NCBI GenBank assembly: GCA_022833215.1
Contig: JAIPUZ010000084.1
Coordinates: 1 to 64,000, forward strand
Length of the DNA: 64,000 nucleotides
Direction of reading: 5' to 3'
Origin: Mesorhizobium sp.
Lineage (GTDB): Bacteria; Pseudomonadota; Alphaproteobacteria; Rhizobiales; Rhizobiaceae
How positions within the stretch are numbered: the stretch's first letter is position 1; each line of letters opens with the position of its first letter. A program made the translations under genes and the position numbers. Shown here piece by piece: positions 17,799-28,673 of the stretch. The notes under the pieces were generated by a model. The model was not told the origin of the DNA, searched no databases, and saw nothing but the letters and a program-made list of their open reading frames with translations.

Positions 17799-17929
17799 GG
17801 CGTTCCTCTTTCGCTTGCTGATTGACAATCCGGCTGGCTGTTGGCGGTTCCCTCACACCACGCCGAGCATTGTGCCCGGCGGCTGGCGCGTCAATGCCTG
17901 TTCGGGCCGGCGGACATTTACGTTGCGTT

Positions 17930-18550
17930 TCATGGCGAAGCGGGAACCGACGACAGGAAAGCCGCTATGGCGTGCACTTCCTGCTGCCTCACCTCGTGGC
18001 CGCCGTCATGCAGTTGCAGGTCGACTTTCGCCCCCTGGCCTTCGAGATGGTTCGCCAGCGCTTCCGTGAGCGGAAGCGGACAAATCGGGTCGCGACGGCC
18101 TGCGGTTATCAGGACTTGCCGACCTTTCAGGCCGGGATTGGCGGCGGGTGTCCACGGGATCAGCGGGTGCATCAGAACCACCCGGTCGAACAGATCCGGT
18201 GCCTTGAAGAAAACGGAAGCGAGAATATTCGCACCGTTGGAATAGCCGAGCCCGAATGCGGGAGCGCCCTCTTGCTCTCCACGATGCCCCCGGACGAACC
18301 CGATCATCTTTTCGGTGCGGGCGGTGAGATCCTCCATGTCGTAGACGCCTTCCGCCTTCCTGCGGAAGAAGCGGTTTGCGCCATGCTCGGAAACGTCGCC
18401 TCGCGGCGAGACGATGCCGGCATCGGGCAGGATCTGCTCGATCAGGCCGGTGAACTGGTGTTCGTCGCCGCCGGTGCCGTGAAAGGTGAAGACAAGCGGC
18501 GCGCCAGTCTCGGGCTGTTTGAATGAATGATGATAAGCGTCTCGGGACAT
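17930..18550 (-). CDS. alpha/beta hydrolase, carboxylesterase (MhqD-like)
   Basis: A 206-residue serine hydrolase. It shows the oxyanion-hole segment FTFHGTGGDEHQF, the nucleophile elbow GYSNG near residue 103, an acidic residue after TAGRRDPICP near 155 and a C-terminal HDGGHEV histidine. Length and layout match MhqD/YodD-like carboxylesterases, which act on products of quinone or catechol detoxification together with MhqO-type dioxygenases. It lies 51 bp after the dioxygenase gene on the same strand. Similarity to the hydrolase half of the fusion protein two genes downstream suggests a duplication. There is no signal peptide, so it is cytoplasmic. Confidence 0.83.
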   Translation of the reverse strand: MSRDAYHHSFKQPETGAPLVFTFHGTGGDEHQFTGLIEQILPDAGIVSPRGDVSEHGANRFFRRKAEGVYDMEDLTARTEKMIGFVRGHRGEQEGAPAFGLGYSNGANILASVFFKAPDLFDRVVLMHPLIPWTPAANPGLKGRQVLITAGRRDPICPLPLTEALANHLEGQGAKVDLQLHDGGHEVRQQEVHAIAAFLSSVPASP

Positions 18551-18601
18551 GACGTTCTCCTTGAGGCGGTTCCCCGCCGGGTGGCTCGCCGGGGAGGGGC
18601 A

Positions 18602-19534
18602 TCAGTCGACAATCGGAGGCAGGATTTCCTCGATGCGGCTGCGCAGATGGGCGTGCTGCGCGGGAAGCTTCAGCGCCTCGCCCAGATGCGCGGTGTCTTC
18701 GTCACGGTCGAAGCCGGGTTCGTTGGTCGCGACCTCGAACAGAACGCCGCCCGGCGTGCGGAAGTAGATGGCCCAGAAATAGTCGCGATCGATGACCGGG
18801 GTGACATGGTAGCCGGTGTCCATCAGCGCCTTGCGCACTTCGGCCTGCGCCGCGCGGTTTTCGACCGCAAAGGCAACATGGTGGACCGAGCCGGCGCCCT
18901 GCCGTGCCGCCGGAGCGCCGGGCAGTACTTCGAGATCGACGAAATCTGCGCCATTGCCGCCCTTGATGGCGTAGCGGGTCAGCACCCCCTGACGGTCGGC
19001 CTCCTCATAGCCCATGTACTTCAGAAGCTCTCCGGTCGCGCCGCCGTCCCGCAGCCGCATGGTCACGCCATGGAAGCCATGGACGCCTTCGTTGGCCGGA
19101 ACCGTACCGTTGGCAAATGGCTGGCGCTTGTCGTCATCCACTTCCACGAGCGCGAAGGTATCGCCGTCGGGGCCGGGAAAGCGCAGGCGCTTTTCACCGA
19201 AGGCTTCGCTTTCCTCAAGCCCGCTCACGCCCTGCGCAACGAAGCGCTCCTTCCAGTAGCCCAGAGTGCCTTTCGGCACCGAGAATACGGTTTCCGATAC
19301 TTCGCCGGCACCGCGGCTGCCTTTGACGATGTGCGGGAAAGGAAAATAGGTCATCACCGTTCCGGGAGTGCCGACCTCATCGCCATAATAGAGATGATAA
19401 ACGTCGGGCGCGTCGAAATTGACGGTTTTGTTGACCCGGCGCAGGCCCAGCGTCTTCGTGAAGAAGTCATTGTTCTCCTGCGCATTCGCGGCCATCGATG
19501 TGACGTGATGCAAGCCTTTGATCTGGGTAAGCAT
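18602..19534 (-). CDS. ring-cleaving dioxygenase (MhqO-like)
   Basis: A 310-residue glyoxalase-fold (VOC) dioxygenase with two paired modules. The first opens with KGLHHVTSMAANAQENNDFF and DVYHLYYGDEVGTPGT; the second has VHHVAFAVENRAAQ and a C-terminal GGVLFEVATNEPGFDRDED metal-ligand strand. The His and Glu ligands needed for Fe(II) or Mn(II) are visible. MhqO proteins cleave hydroquinones or catechols during electrophile stress. It is the first gene of the minus-strand operon and is divergent from a LysR regulator, with a palindromic candidate operator between them. Confidence 0.88.
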   Translation of the reverse strand: MLTQIKGLHHVTSMAANAQENNDFFTKTLGLRRVNKTVNFDAPDVYHLYYGDEVGTPGTVMTYFPFPHIVKGSRGAGEVSETVFSVPKGTLGYWKERFVAQGVSGLEESEAFGEKRLRFPGPDGDTFALVEVDDDKRQPFANGTVPANEGVHGFHGVTMRLRDGGATGELLKYMGYEEADRQGVLTRYAIKGGNGADFVDLEVLPGAPAARQGAGSVHHVAFAVENRAAQAEVRKALMDTGYHVTPVIDRDYFWAIYFRTPGGVLFEVATNEPGFDRDEDTAHLGEALKLPAQHAHLRSRIEEILPPIVD

Positions 19535-19619
19535 GGCAGTGTCCTCACATGCGGTTCAATTCGCTGGACCCAAGATAGGACCGCATTCCATTCGCCGGAA
19601 TAACCATAATCTTGCATTT

Positions 19620-19642
19620 ATTATTGCGTTTATCGTAATAAT
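19620..19642. promoter_or_regulatory. candidate LysR operator
   Basis: An AT-rich inverted repeat with arms ATTATTGCG and CGTAATAAT around TTTAT; eight of nine arm positions pair. It lies just ahead of the LysR start and within the divergent intergenic region, the usual place for an autoregulatory LysR site. Binding is inferred from position and symmetry only. Confidence 0.5.
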
Positions 19643-19647
19643 GAGAA

Positions 19648-20547
19648 ATGGGCGAACTCGAATCCGTGCGTGTGTTTCTGGCCGTGGCCGAGCAGGGCAG
19701 CTTCGCCGGCGCGGCCCGCCAGCTTGGGCTTACTCCGGCCTCGGTGACGCGCACGATAGCCGGCCTTGAGGACCAGCTCGGCGTTCAGCTTCTGGTGCGC
19801 ACGACGCGACAGGTGTCGCTGACTTCGGCGGGCGCCGTCTATGCGGCGCGCGTGGCGCCGCTCTCCGAAGGGCTCGCGCGCGCGGCGGAAGAAACTCGCG
19901 AGGCACAGGGCATCGCCTCCGGCAATATCCGCATCAGCGCCCCGATGTCGCTCGGCCTCAAGGTGCTGCCGCCTGTGCTGTCCCAGTTCGCCACGCTCTA
20001 TCCGCAGACGCATGTCTCGCTGACGCTTTCCGACAGCTTCGTCGACATCGTCGAGGAAGGCTACGATCTCGCGATCCGGATTTCCGGACCGCCGGACGAC
20101 AAGTCGACCATCTGGCGCAAGATCTGTGAGGTGCAGCGGATGCTTGTCGCTTCGCCGGCCTATCTGGGCGCGCGCGGGACACCGGCGACGCCGGACGATC
20201 TCGCCGATCATGCCTGCCTGAGCTACCGGTCGGATGCGCGCGACGAAAGCTGGGAACTCTCCAGAGGGCCGAGCCGCCGCGTTCACAAGGCGGTGGGTTC
20301 ATTCAGCGCCAACAATGGCGACATACTTGCCCGGCTTGCCATCAACGGCGAGGGGATAGCACTGCTTCCCCGCTTCATCGTGGATGAGGATATTGCGGCC
20401 GGGCGTCTCGTGGAAATTCTGTCCGACTGGGACGCACCGCAGATCTGGCTCACGCTCTACTATCCGCCCTACGAGCGATTGCCGCTCAGGGTCGCCACCT
20501 TTTCCGATTTCTTCGAAAAATGGGTCACCGACAGCAGCTGCTTTTAA
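19648..20547 (+). CDS. LysR family transcriptional regulator
   Basis: A 299-residue LysR-type regulator. Residues 1-60 form the winged helix-turn-helix with AVAEQGSFAGAARQLGLTPASVTRTIAGLEDQLG. The rest is the co-inducer binding domain, with the CrgA/PecT-like ISAPMSLGLKVLPPVLSQF start near 95. It is divergently transcribed from the dioxygenase-esterase-pirin operon, 113 bp away, and probably activates it in response to a quinone or aromatic electrophile while repressing itself. In Bacillus the equivalent genes are controlled by the MarR-type MhqR, so the regulator class differs here. The inducer is not predictable from sequence. Confidence 0.9.
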   Translation: MGELESVRVFLAVAEQGSFAGAARQLGLTPASVTRTIAGLEDQLGVQLLVRTTRQVSLTSAGAVYAARVAPLSEGLARAAEETREAQGIASGNIRISAPMSLGLKVLPPVLSQFATLYPQTHVSLTLSDSFVDIVEEGYDLAIRISGPPDDKSTIWRKICEVQRMLVASPAYLGARGTPATPDDLADHACLSYRSDARDESWELSRGPSRRVHKAVGSFSANNGDILARLAINGEGIALLPRFIVDEDIAAGRLVEILSDWDAPQIWLTLYYPPYERLPLRVATFSDFFEKWVTDSSCF

Positions 20548-20600
20548 AGGGGCGAACCGCGCCGGATGGCGCTGAAGGGTCAGGGTACAACGAGAAAGTG

Positions 20601-20675
20601 TGGCTGGGGCGCCAGGATTCGAACCTGGGAATGTCGGTACCAAAAACCGATGCCTTACCGCTTGGCGACGCCCCA
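20601..20675 (-). tRNA. tRNA-Gln (TTG)
   Basis: On the reverse strand a 75-base cloverleaf with encoded CCA. The acceptor stem is TGGGGCG/CGCCCCA, the T-loop is GGTTCGAATCC, and the anticodon stem TCGGT/ACCGA encloses loop TTTTGGT, giving anticodon TTG. Confidence 0.95.
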
Positions 20676-20810
20676 ACGGAACTGTCCGGACCGGACAGAG
20701 CGGCCTTATAGGCAGAGACGGCGAAAAGCACAATCCGTCATGTCGAGATTAAAGCATACTCGCTGAATGTGGGCGTGGCTTCCAGGGAAAGCCACAGAAA
20801 ATCATGAGAA

Positions 20811-20834
20811 CCGGATTCGCCGATGCGAATCCGG
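20811..20834. repeat. perfect 10-bp hairpin
   Basis: Arms CCGGATTCGC and GCGAATCCGG pair perfectly around CGAT in the space between tRNA-Gln and the VOC gene. No T-run follows. It could act as a processing signal or terminator-like structure between the LysR/tRNA region and the minus-strand VOC gene, or be a repeat unit. Confidence 0.5.
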
Positions 20835-20890
20835 AACGACAGAATGCTGGACCGACCATGCCGGCAATCGGGAGCGGAGCCCCTACGGCT

Positions 20891-21235
20891 CTACTCTCCC
20901 CAGACCGCCAGTTCATTGCCGGCGGGGTCGGCAAAATGGAAGCGCCGTCCACCGGGGAAGGAGAAAATGGGTTTGACGATCCTGCCCCCGGCTCCCGTCA
21001 CCGCCCCCAGCGTTTCCTCCAGATTTTCACTGTAGAGCACCGGCAAGGGCTTCAATGATCCATCGGCAGCGTCGGTATGGAAACCGCCGTCCAGCCCTTC
21101 GCTGAAAGCCGAGTAGCTCGGGCCGTAATCTGTGAACGACCACGAGAAGGCTGTGCTGTAGAAGGCCTTGACGCTGTCCAGCGTACCGCCGGTGGCGGGC
21201 ATTTCTATATAGTCGAGCTTGCCTGTCTGTCTCAT
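20891..21235 (-). CDS. VOC family (glyoxalase-like) protein
   Basis: A single-module vicinal-oxygen-chelate protein of about 114 residues. It opens KLDYIEMPATGGTLDSVKAF and ends FHFADPAGNELAVWGE; the latter is the family metal-ligand or C-terminal strand. The expected first His of the metal site is replaced by Tyr in DYIEMP, so metal-dependent catalysis is uncertain. ATG at 21235 is preferred over 21247 because an AAGGA box lies just upstream. The family covers glyoxalase, resistance and dioxygenase roles; nothing in the neighbourhood narrows it. Confidence 0.75.
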   Translation of the reverse strand: MRQTGKLDYIEMPATGGTLDSVKAFYSTAFSWSFTDYGPSYSAFSEGLDGGFHTDAADGSLKPLPVLYSENLEETLGAVTGAGGRIVKPIFSFPGGRRFHFADPAGNELAVWGE

Positions 21236-21512
21236 AGCGTCCTTCATGTTCTCTTTATATTCTATTGGATTTCTCCTGGTCCGGCAACAGGGTGGCGCGG
21301 CCCTGGCAACTGGTTTTCACAGGAGCAGGCCATCGGGGTGTTGTTTTCCACGGCAAACGGAAAGTGAGCCGACGCATGTGCCGGGACCTTTAATCGATAT
21401 AGATTGCGGGCAGGACAAGCGCGCGCTTGCCTTTCGCTTTTCGGCACCTTATCGCTGCCCCCATTCCAGCCCCGGCCGGGGTTGATCGACCACAGCAAGC
21501 CGGGGAGAAGGC

Positions 21513-24179
<2,667 letters not shown>

Positions 24180-24187
24180 GCGGGCAG

Positions 24188-24544
24188 TTACGCTGCGGCG
24201 TTCAGCGCATCCATGAGGGCGGCATAGGAAGCGGCGATCCCGGCGAGCGGACTGCCGCTTTTCGAGGCTGTCTCGACCTTCAGCGGCCCGCCGGAAACCG
24301 GCTGGGAAAGCAGCAGGAACTGACGGCTGTCACCGTCGCCGATACAGCCGGCGGCGACATGCTCCTCCGCCTCGCCGTTGCCGGTGCGCACCTTGAAGAG
24401 CAGCCGGCCGCCGACCGTTTCCAGCGCATCGGCCGCTATCTGAGCGAATTCCTCGTCCGAAACCGAAATTGCCTCGGGCGCGATCTCGGCCAGGCTTTCC
24501 GCCAATGTCTCTTCCAGCACCTTTTCGTCGAGCTGTGCTTCCAT
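24188..24544 (-). CDS. hypothetical acidic protein
   Basis: A 118-residue acidic, probably cytoplasmic protein that I do not recognise. The N-terminal half is helical and rich in Glu/Ala (EKVLEETLAESLAEIAPEAI). The middle is a two-strand segment (GGRLLFKVRTGN, then RQFLLLSQPVSG). The C terminus is another Ala-rich helix. No signal peptide, membrane segment or known motif is visible. Codon composition resembles neighbouring genes, and the start ATG is the only reasonable one. It is convergent with the dikinase gene, with 8 bp between stops and no room for a terminator. Confidence 0.6.
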   Translation of the reverse strand: MEAQLDEKVLEETLAESLAEIAPEAISVSDEEFAQIAADALETVGGRLLFKVRTGNGEAEEHVAAGCIGDGDSRQFLLLSQPVSGGPLKVETASKSGSPLAGIAASYAALMDALNAAA

Positions 24545-24660
24545 GCCGATGGCCCTGTCTTCGCCAGTTTAAGAAAGCATTTACCGTCAGCATGGCTGCA
24601 TTGTGGCGTGCCGGGGCGGGGTGGCTGCCGGTGAGGAGCGCGGCGCATCAACTTTGATGA

Positions 24661-24735
24661 AGAGCGCCTGAAAATCCTTGAGCGGATAGCGCAGTCTCCT
24701 GAAAAGCGGATTCCCCTTTTCGGCCGGATGCTCTA
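24661..24735. repeat. degenerate RIME-like dispersed repeat
   Basis: A palindromic stretch bounded by AGAGC and GCTCT, with an inner GAAAAG/CTTTTC pair. Its last 20 bases match 18 of 20 bases at 32769-32788, showing a dispersed family within the window. The arrangement resembles Rhizobiales intergenic mosaic elements. It lies in the 225-bp space between two divergent genes. Confidence 0.5.
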
Positions 24736-24769
24736 AGTCTGTCACCCGGAAAGACTTCGATGGCGGGCA

Positions 24770-25537
24770 ATGACGGCATTTCCTGAACGGCGGACCACCA
24801 TGGCGGCAGGCTGGTCGCGCCGCACGGCAGCATTTTCGGCGGTGCTCCTGCTCACGGCATGGACCGGCCACCATTTCGGTCTCGTCGAAACGCCTGCCTT
24901 CCTGTGGGTTCTGGCGCTGGTCGCGCTTCTGGCCGCATTTGCCCTGCTTTTTTCAGGCTGGGCCTTTGCGCGCCTGTGGAATTTCGGCGACCGCGGTGGA
25001 CGCGATCTGACCGTAGGAGCGCTGATTGCGCTGGCCGTGCTGGCACCCTATGCGGTTGCGTCCTACTGGGCGCTGACATTCCCGCCTCTGCGTGACATTT
25101 CCACCGACCTCGAAACCGCGCCGGCGTTTGCCGATGGCCGCGTTTTTGAAGCGACGCCCGGCGAGCGGCGGCTTCAGGCGGAAACCTATCCGCTGGTCAA
25201 CGGCCGGCGCTATGACCTGCCGTTCCCCGAGGCCGTGAGGATGGTTCAGAACGTGCTTCGCCGGCAAGGCTGGAACAGTTCCACCATGCCAGCTCTGGAT
25301 GATGGGGAACTGCGGGAGATGCTCGTCACGGCAACCGCAACCAGCTTCGTTCTTGAACTCCCGGTCGATGTCGCCATCCGTGTCACCGGTGACGGCGAGA
25401 CGAGTTTCGTCGACATGCGCTCTGCATCTCGCTACGGCCGCCACGATCTCGGCGACAATGCCGACCGCATCGTCAGGTTTCTCAGGGAACTCGATCAGGA
25501 GGTCACGGGCCAGACCGGCGTAGAGCAGGGACAGTAG
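24770..25537 (+). CDS. DUF1499 domain membrane protein
   Basis: A 255-residue protein with three hydrophobic segments in the first half (about residues 18-36, 44-64 and 81-102) and a C-terminal DUF1499 domain from about 140, marked by TYPLVNGRRYDLPFPEAVRM and the FVDMRSASRYGRHDLGDNADRI ending. DUF1499 proteins are widespread in alphaproteobacteria and have no firm function. The soluble domain probably faces the periplasm or the membrane surface. The start could also be the ATG at 24800, which has a better GGA spacing. The following gene is convergent. Confidence 0.83.
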   Translation: MTAFPERRTTMAAGWSRRTAAFSAVLLLTAWTGHHFGLVETPAFLWVLALVALLAAFALLFSGWAFARLWNFGDRGGRDLTVGALIALAVLAPYAVASYWALTFPPLRDISTDLETAPAFADGRVFEATPGERRLQAETYPLVNGRRYDLPFPEAVRMVQNVLRRQGWNSSTMPALDDGELREMLVTATATSFVLELPVDVAIRVTGDGETSFVDMRSASRYGRHDLGDNADRIVRFLRELDQEVTGQTGVEQGQ

Positions 25538-25639
25538 GGCATTCCGGCACGGGTGACATGTCATGTCCGCAATCGCGCGGAACCGGGAGCCGGAGCGTTT
25601 TTGGCGTTTCGGCGAAGCGGAATTGTCTGTCCGGCCAGC

Positions 25640-26548
25640 TTACCTTCCCGGTTCGTAGATACCGTCGATTGCCGGTGCGCCGTGGGTCGTCGCCAGCCCA
25701 CGGCTGACAAGATCTTCCAGATGCGCAAGGATTGAGAGGCCGGCAGCGCCGTGCAGGCGCGGATCGGTTTCGCGATAGATGACCCTGACCATGTCGCCGA
25801 TGGTGCGGTCTCCTTGTTGGAGACGCTCGAGGATGGCGCGTTCGCGCATCTTTCGATGCGCTTTCAACCCTCTCATGAACGCTTTCGGCTGGGTGACGGG
25901 ACCGCCATGGCCGGGCAGCAGCAGCCGGTCGTCCCGTTCCAGCAGCCTTTCGAGCGAGGCCATGTAGTCCGCCATCGCCCCGTCGGGCGGGGCGACGATG
26001 CTGGTGGACCATGCCATCACATGATCGGCGCTGAACAGGATGCCGGTGTTTTCGAGGGAAAAGGCCGCATGGTTGGCCGCATGGCCGGGTGTGTGCACGG
26101 CACGGATCGACCAGCCGTCGCCATCGACGACCGCATTGCCGGGCAGGGCGATGTCGGGCATGAAATCGGTGTCGTTGCTCTCGTCCAGCGCATTGACCTC
26201 GCCGATCGCCAGTTCGCGCGCCGGGCGGTGAGGGCCTTCCGCGAGCACGAGGGCGCCCGTTGCAGCCTTGAGGCGCCTGGCGAGCGGGGAGTGGTCGCGA
26301 TGCGTGTGGCTGACGAAAATGTGGCTCACCGGCCGTCCGGCGATGGCATCGAGCAGGGTCTTCAGATGGCGCTCGTCGTCGGGACCGGGATCGATGACGG
26401 CAAGCGTATCGCGCCCGACAATGTAGCTGTTGGTTCCGTGGAATGTGAAGGCCGAGGCGTTCGGCGCCGTGACCCGCAGAATGTCGGGTGCGACGGTTAC
26501 GAAAGAACCGTGGGCCGGCTCGAAACCCGTGTCGAATTCTAGTGCCAT
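25640..26548 (-). CDS. MBL-fold metallo-hydrolase
   Basis: A 302-residue zinc hydrolase of the metallo-beta-lactamase superfamily. It has the metal motif SHTHRDH near residue 92, further ligands in VHTPGHAANHAAF near 157 and FSADHVMAW near 180, and LLLPGHGGPV near 221. A C-terminal winged-helix-like tail (from about 240) with ERLQQGDRTIGDMVRVIYRE matches the LACTB2/glyoxalase-II-like subgroup. The substrate is unknown; this subgroup includes thioesterases and RNA or nucleotide hydrolases. ATG at 26548 starts where family sequence begins; an in-frame extension of 20 residues is possible. It is divergent from bioY, 128 bp away. Confidence 0.85.
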   Translation of the reverse strand: MALEFDTGFEPAHGSFVTVAPDILRVTAPNASAFTFHGTNSYIVGRDTLAVIDPGPDDERHLKTLLDAIAGRPVSHIFVSHTHRDHSPLARRLKAATGALVLAEGPHRPARELAIGEVNALDESNDTDFMPDIALPGNAVVDGDGWSIRAVHTPGHAANHAAFSLENTGILFSADHVMAWSTSIVAPPDGAMADYMASLERLLERDDRLLLPGHGGPVTQPKAFMRGLKAHRKMRERAILERLQQGDRTIGDMVRVIYRETDPRLHGAAGLSILAHLEDLVSRGLATTHGAPAIDGIYEPGR

Positions 26549-26676
26549 GGAATGTGCCGTCCGGTATGCTGCGCTGCGAAACCATTTGCCGCATAGCACG
26601 TAAGACAATATAGGGGAAACGTGCTGCGCGATGACCGCACCTGCCCAAACGCCTGACCAACGGAATGAGGAAGATC

Positions 26677-27270
26677 ATGGCAATTGCAACGACGATGCGT
26701 CCGCTTGTTTCTCTGGCTTTGCCCGAAAAGGGCGCTGCACGGCTGGCCGCGCAACTCTTCCTCGCCATCGGCGGCACGCTGTTGCTGACGGTTTCCGCCA
26801 AGACCAAGGTTTTCCTCGGCCCGGTCGATATTTCGCTGCAGACGCTGGCTGTTTTGCTGATCGCGTCCGCCTTCGGCATGCGCCTCGCCGTCGCAACCCT
26901 GCTGCTCTACATGGCGCAGGGCGCAATGGGGCTGCCCGTTTTCCAGAGTTCGCCTGAGAAGGGTGTCGGCATTGCCTATATGCTTGGCACCACCGGCGGT
27001 TATCTGGCCGGCTTCGTCGCGATGGCCGCCATTGCCGGCTGGGCCGCCGATCGTGGCCTCGACCGCAACCCCTTCAGGCTGTTCGGCGCCTTCATGGCTG
27101 CCGAGGTCGTCATGATGGCGATGGGTTTCGCATGGCTCGCCCTGCTGATCGGTGCCGACAAGGCCTGGCAGTTCGGTGTGGTGCCGTTCATTGTCGGCGA
27201 TCTGATCAAGGTCGCGCTGGCCGCGAGCCTCGTTCCGGCCGTCTGGTCCATCGTCGCGCGCTTCCGCTAA
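26677..27270 (+). CDS. bioY: biotin transporter BioY
   Basis: A 197-residue S-component of an ECF-type vitamin transporter with about six membrane helices. The family signature is visible in GPVDISLQTLAVLLIASAFG and LLYMAQGAMGLPVF, with a TGGYLAGFVAMA helix after it. BioY takes up biotin across the inner membrane, alone or with BioMN; no bioM or bioN is seen nearby. ATG at 26677 is preceded by AGGA five bases upstream, and a second in-frame ATG 12 bp earlier is less likely. An intrinsic terminator follows directly. No BioR-type palindrome was recognised upstream. Confidence 0.92.
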   Translation: MAIATTMRPLVSLALPEKGAARLAAQLFLAIGGTLLLTVSAKTKVFLGPVDISLQTLAVLLIASAFGMRLAVATLLLYMAQGAMGLPVFQSSPEKGVGIAYMLGTTGGYLAGFVAMAAIAGWAADRGLDRNPFRLFGAFMAAEVVMMAMGFAWLALLIGADKAWQFGVVPFIVGDLIKVALAASLVPAVWSIVARFR

Positions 27271-27295
27271 TCGACGCAGTCGCAAGAAAATCAAG

Positions 27296-27327
27296 CGCCC
27301 GGCATGTAAAAGTGCCGGGCGTTTTTG
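27296..27327 (+). terminator. intrinsic terminator after bioY
   Basis: A perfect 9-bp stem CGCCCGGCA / TGCCGGGCG with an 8-base loop is followed by TTTTT. It lies 25 bp after the bioY stop and probably also limits read-through into the convergent gene. Confidence 0.85.
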
Positions 27328-27347
27328 TTGTCCGGCAAAGGAATGGT

Positions 27348-28673
27348 TCAGCGGGCTTGCCTCTCATCGTCCGGGATCGACGCGGCGATCAGGATCGAGA
27401 AGAATACGAAGAACGAATCCATGATGTCGTGCTTGAACATGATCTGGGTCATGCCGCACAGCGCGTAGGAGCCGCACACGATCAGGGCTGCGAACAGACG
27501 CGTCCGGTAGCTGGCATCGCGTGGCGCGCGCCATGCCAGCACCACCGGCATGCTCAGAACGCCGATCATGGCGCTGAGCACCAGAACGCCGCCGTCCAGC
27601 ATGAAGGTCAGCACGCTGTTATGTGCGTGGGTGAAGCCGCGGATTGCATTCCCGTCGAGCATGAGGGTCGGAACCAGCGCATCCATCCGGTTCTGGATGC
27701 CGTAACCCAGGATGGGGGATTGGCGGATCGCCTCCAGTGCGGCATGCCACAATCTCACGCGTTCGCCGATAGGACCGTCGGTGTTGCCGTTGTGGAGCAG
27801 GATACCCAGTTCGCCCACGGTTTCCTGAAAGCGCGCATCAAGCGCATCCTGTATGAAGTACAGGATGACGAATGCGGCCACAAAAGCCAGAATTGTGGCC
27901 GGGCGCAGGATTACGGCGCGCAATTTCAACGGCGCGAAAACAGCGAGCAGCAGCAGGACGGGTATGGCTGAAAGGGCGACACCCCGGGTCAGGGACATCA
28001 GGAGTGCAGCCAGACCCGCCCCGATGGCGACCAGTCCCAGAACTACGCCAGCGCGCGTGTCCGACCCGATTTTGAGCCCGCCCAATCCCATCAGGCAGAG
28101 CGACATCATGCCAAAGACGGCCTCATTGCCGGCGCCACCGGCCGGCCGCACGTCGAAGATGGCCAGCTGGACGAAGGCGATCAGGCAGGCCGCGATTGCG
28201 CCGACGGCCGCGCCGGTAATGTAAGGCGACAGGTAGTCGACACCCTCGCTGGCGCGCAATCGCGGGATGATCGCCCATGGGGCGAGGAAGGTAAGCAACC
28301 AGACAAAGGAACGTGGCGCCTGTGAGCTGTTTTCTCCGACAAGCGCCGTGAGCACGATCAGGCCCACGAAAAGAGTGCATGTCCATGCCAGCAACCGGTC
28401 CGAACGGGTCATTCGGAACGCGAAGCGTCCGAAAGCCATGGAAACAAGCGCCCAAACGAAGAATGTATAGAACAGCACCGAAATGGCGCTGCCGGCCGCT
28501 GGCGGCAAGGCACCCATCAGAAAAGCCGAAATCGCGTTGTTGCGCGCGATCCCGTCTTCGGGCAGCGATGCCAATGGCAAGCGAAGCCCGCTATGGGCAA
28601 AACCGAATTTCCGCAATATCTGCACTGGTCCCGTTCCGATCACGGCGAGCAACCTGTTCGCCGGCCTCTCCAA
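27348..28673 (-). CDS. O-antigen ligase family membrane protein
   Basis: A 441-residue polytopic protein of the Wzy/WaaL/exopolysaccharide polymerase superfamily with about 10-11 hydrophobic segments. The superfamily periplasmic loop shows SPILGYGIQNRMDAL near residue 318 and FTHAHNSVLTFMLDGGVL near 345, with the conserved His. It stands alone, far from other polysaccharide genes in the window, and may be the lipopolysaccharide ligase while the gene at 13.6 kb is the polymerase; this split is an inference. The start is uncertain: TTG at 28673 gives the full frame and GTG at 28643 is an alternative. It is divergent from cysD. Confidence 0.82.
   Translation of the reverse strand: MERPANRLLAVIGTGPVQILRKFGFAHSGLRLPLASLPEDGIARNNAISAFLMGALPPAAGSAISVLFYTFFVWALVSMAFGRFAFRMTRSDRLLAWTCTLFVGLIVLTALVGENSSQAPRSFVWLLTFLAPWAIIPRLRASEGVDYLSPYITGAAVGAIAACLIAFVQLAIFDVRPAGGAGNEAVFGMMSLCLMGLGGLKIGSDTRAGVVLGLVAIGAGLAALLMSLTRGVALSAIPVLLLLAVFAPLKLRAVILRPATILAFVAAFVILYFIQDALDARFQETVGELGILLHNGNTDGPIGERVRLWHAALEAIRQSPILGYGIQNRMDALVPTLMLDGNAIRGFTHAHNSVLTFMLDGGVLVLSAMIGVLSMPVVLAWRAPRDASYRTRLFAALIVCGSYALCGMTQIMFKHDIMDSFFVFFSILIAASIPDDERQAR

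Noticed and set aside
15259-17856. An 865-codon frame suggesting a single three-domain protein
   Set aside because: The first 343 codons run across the pirin gene in another frame and read as nonsense; only the part from 16827 has family sequence.
26549-26676. Biotin-responsive operator upstream of bioY
   Set aside because: No TTATCTATAA-like BioR palindrome or other known biotin site could be seen.
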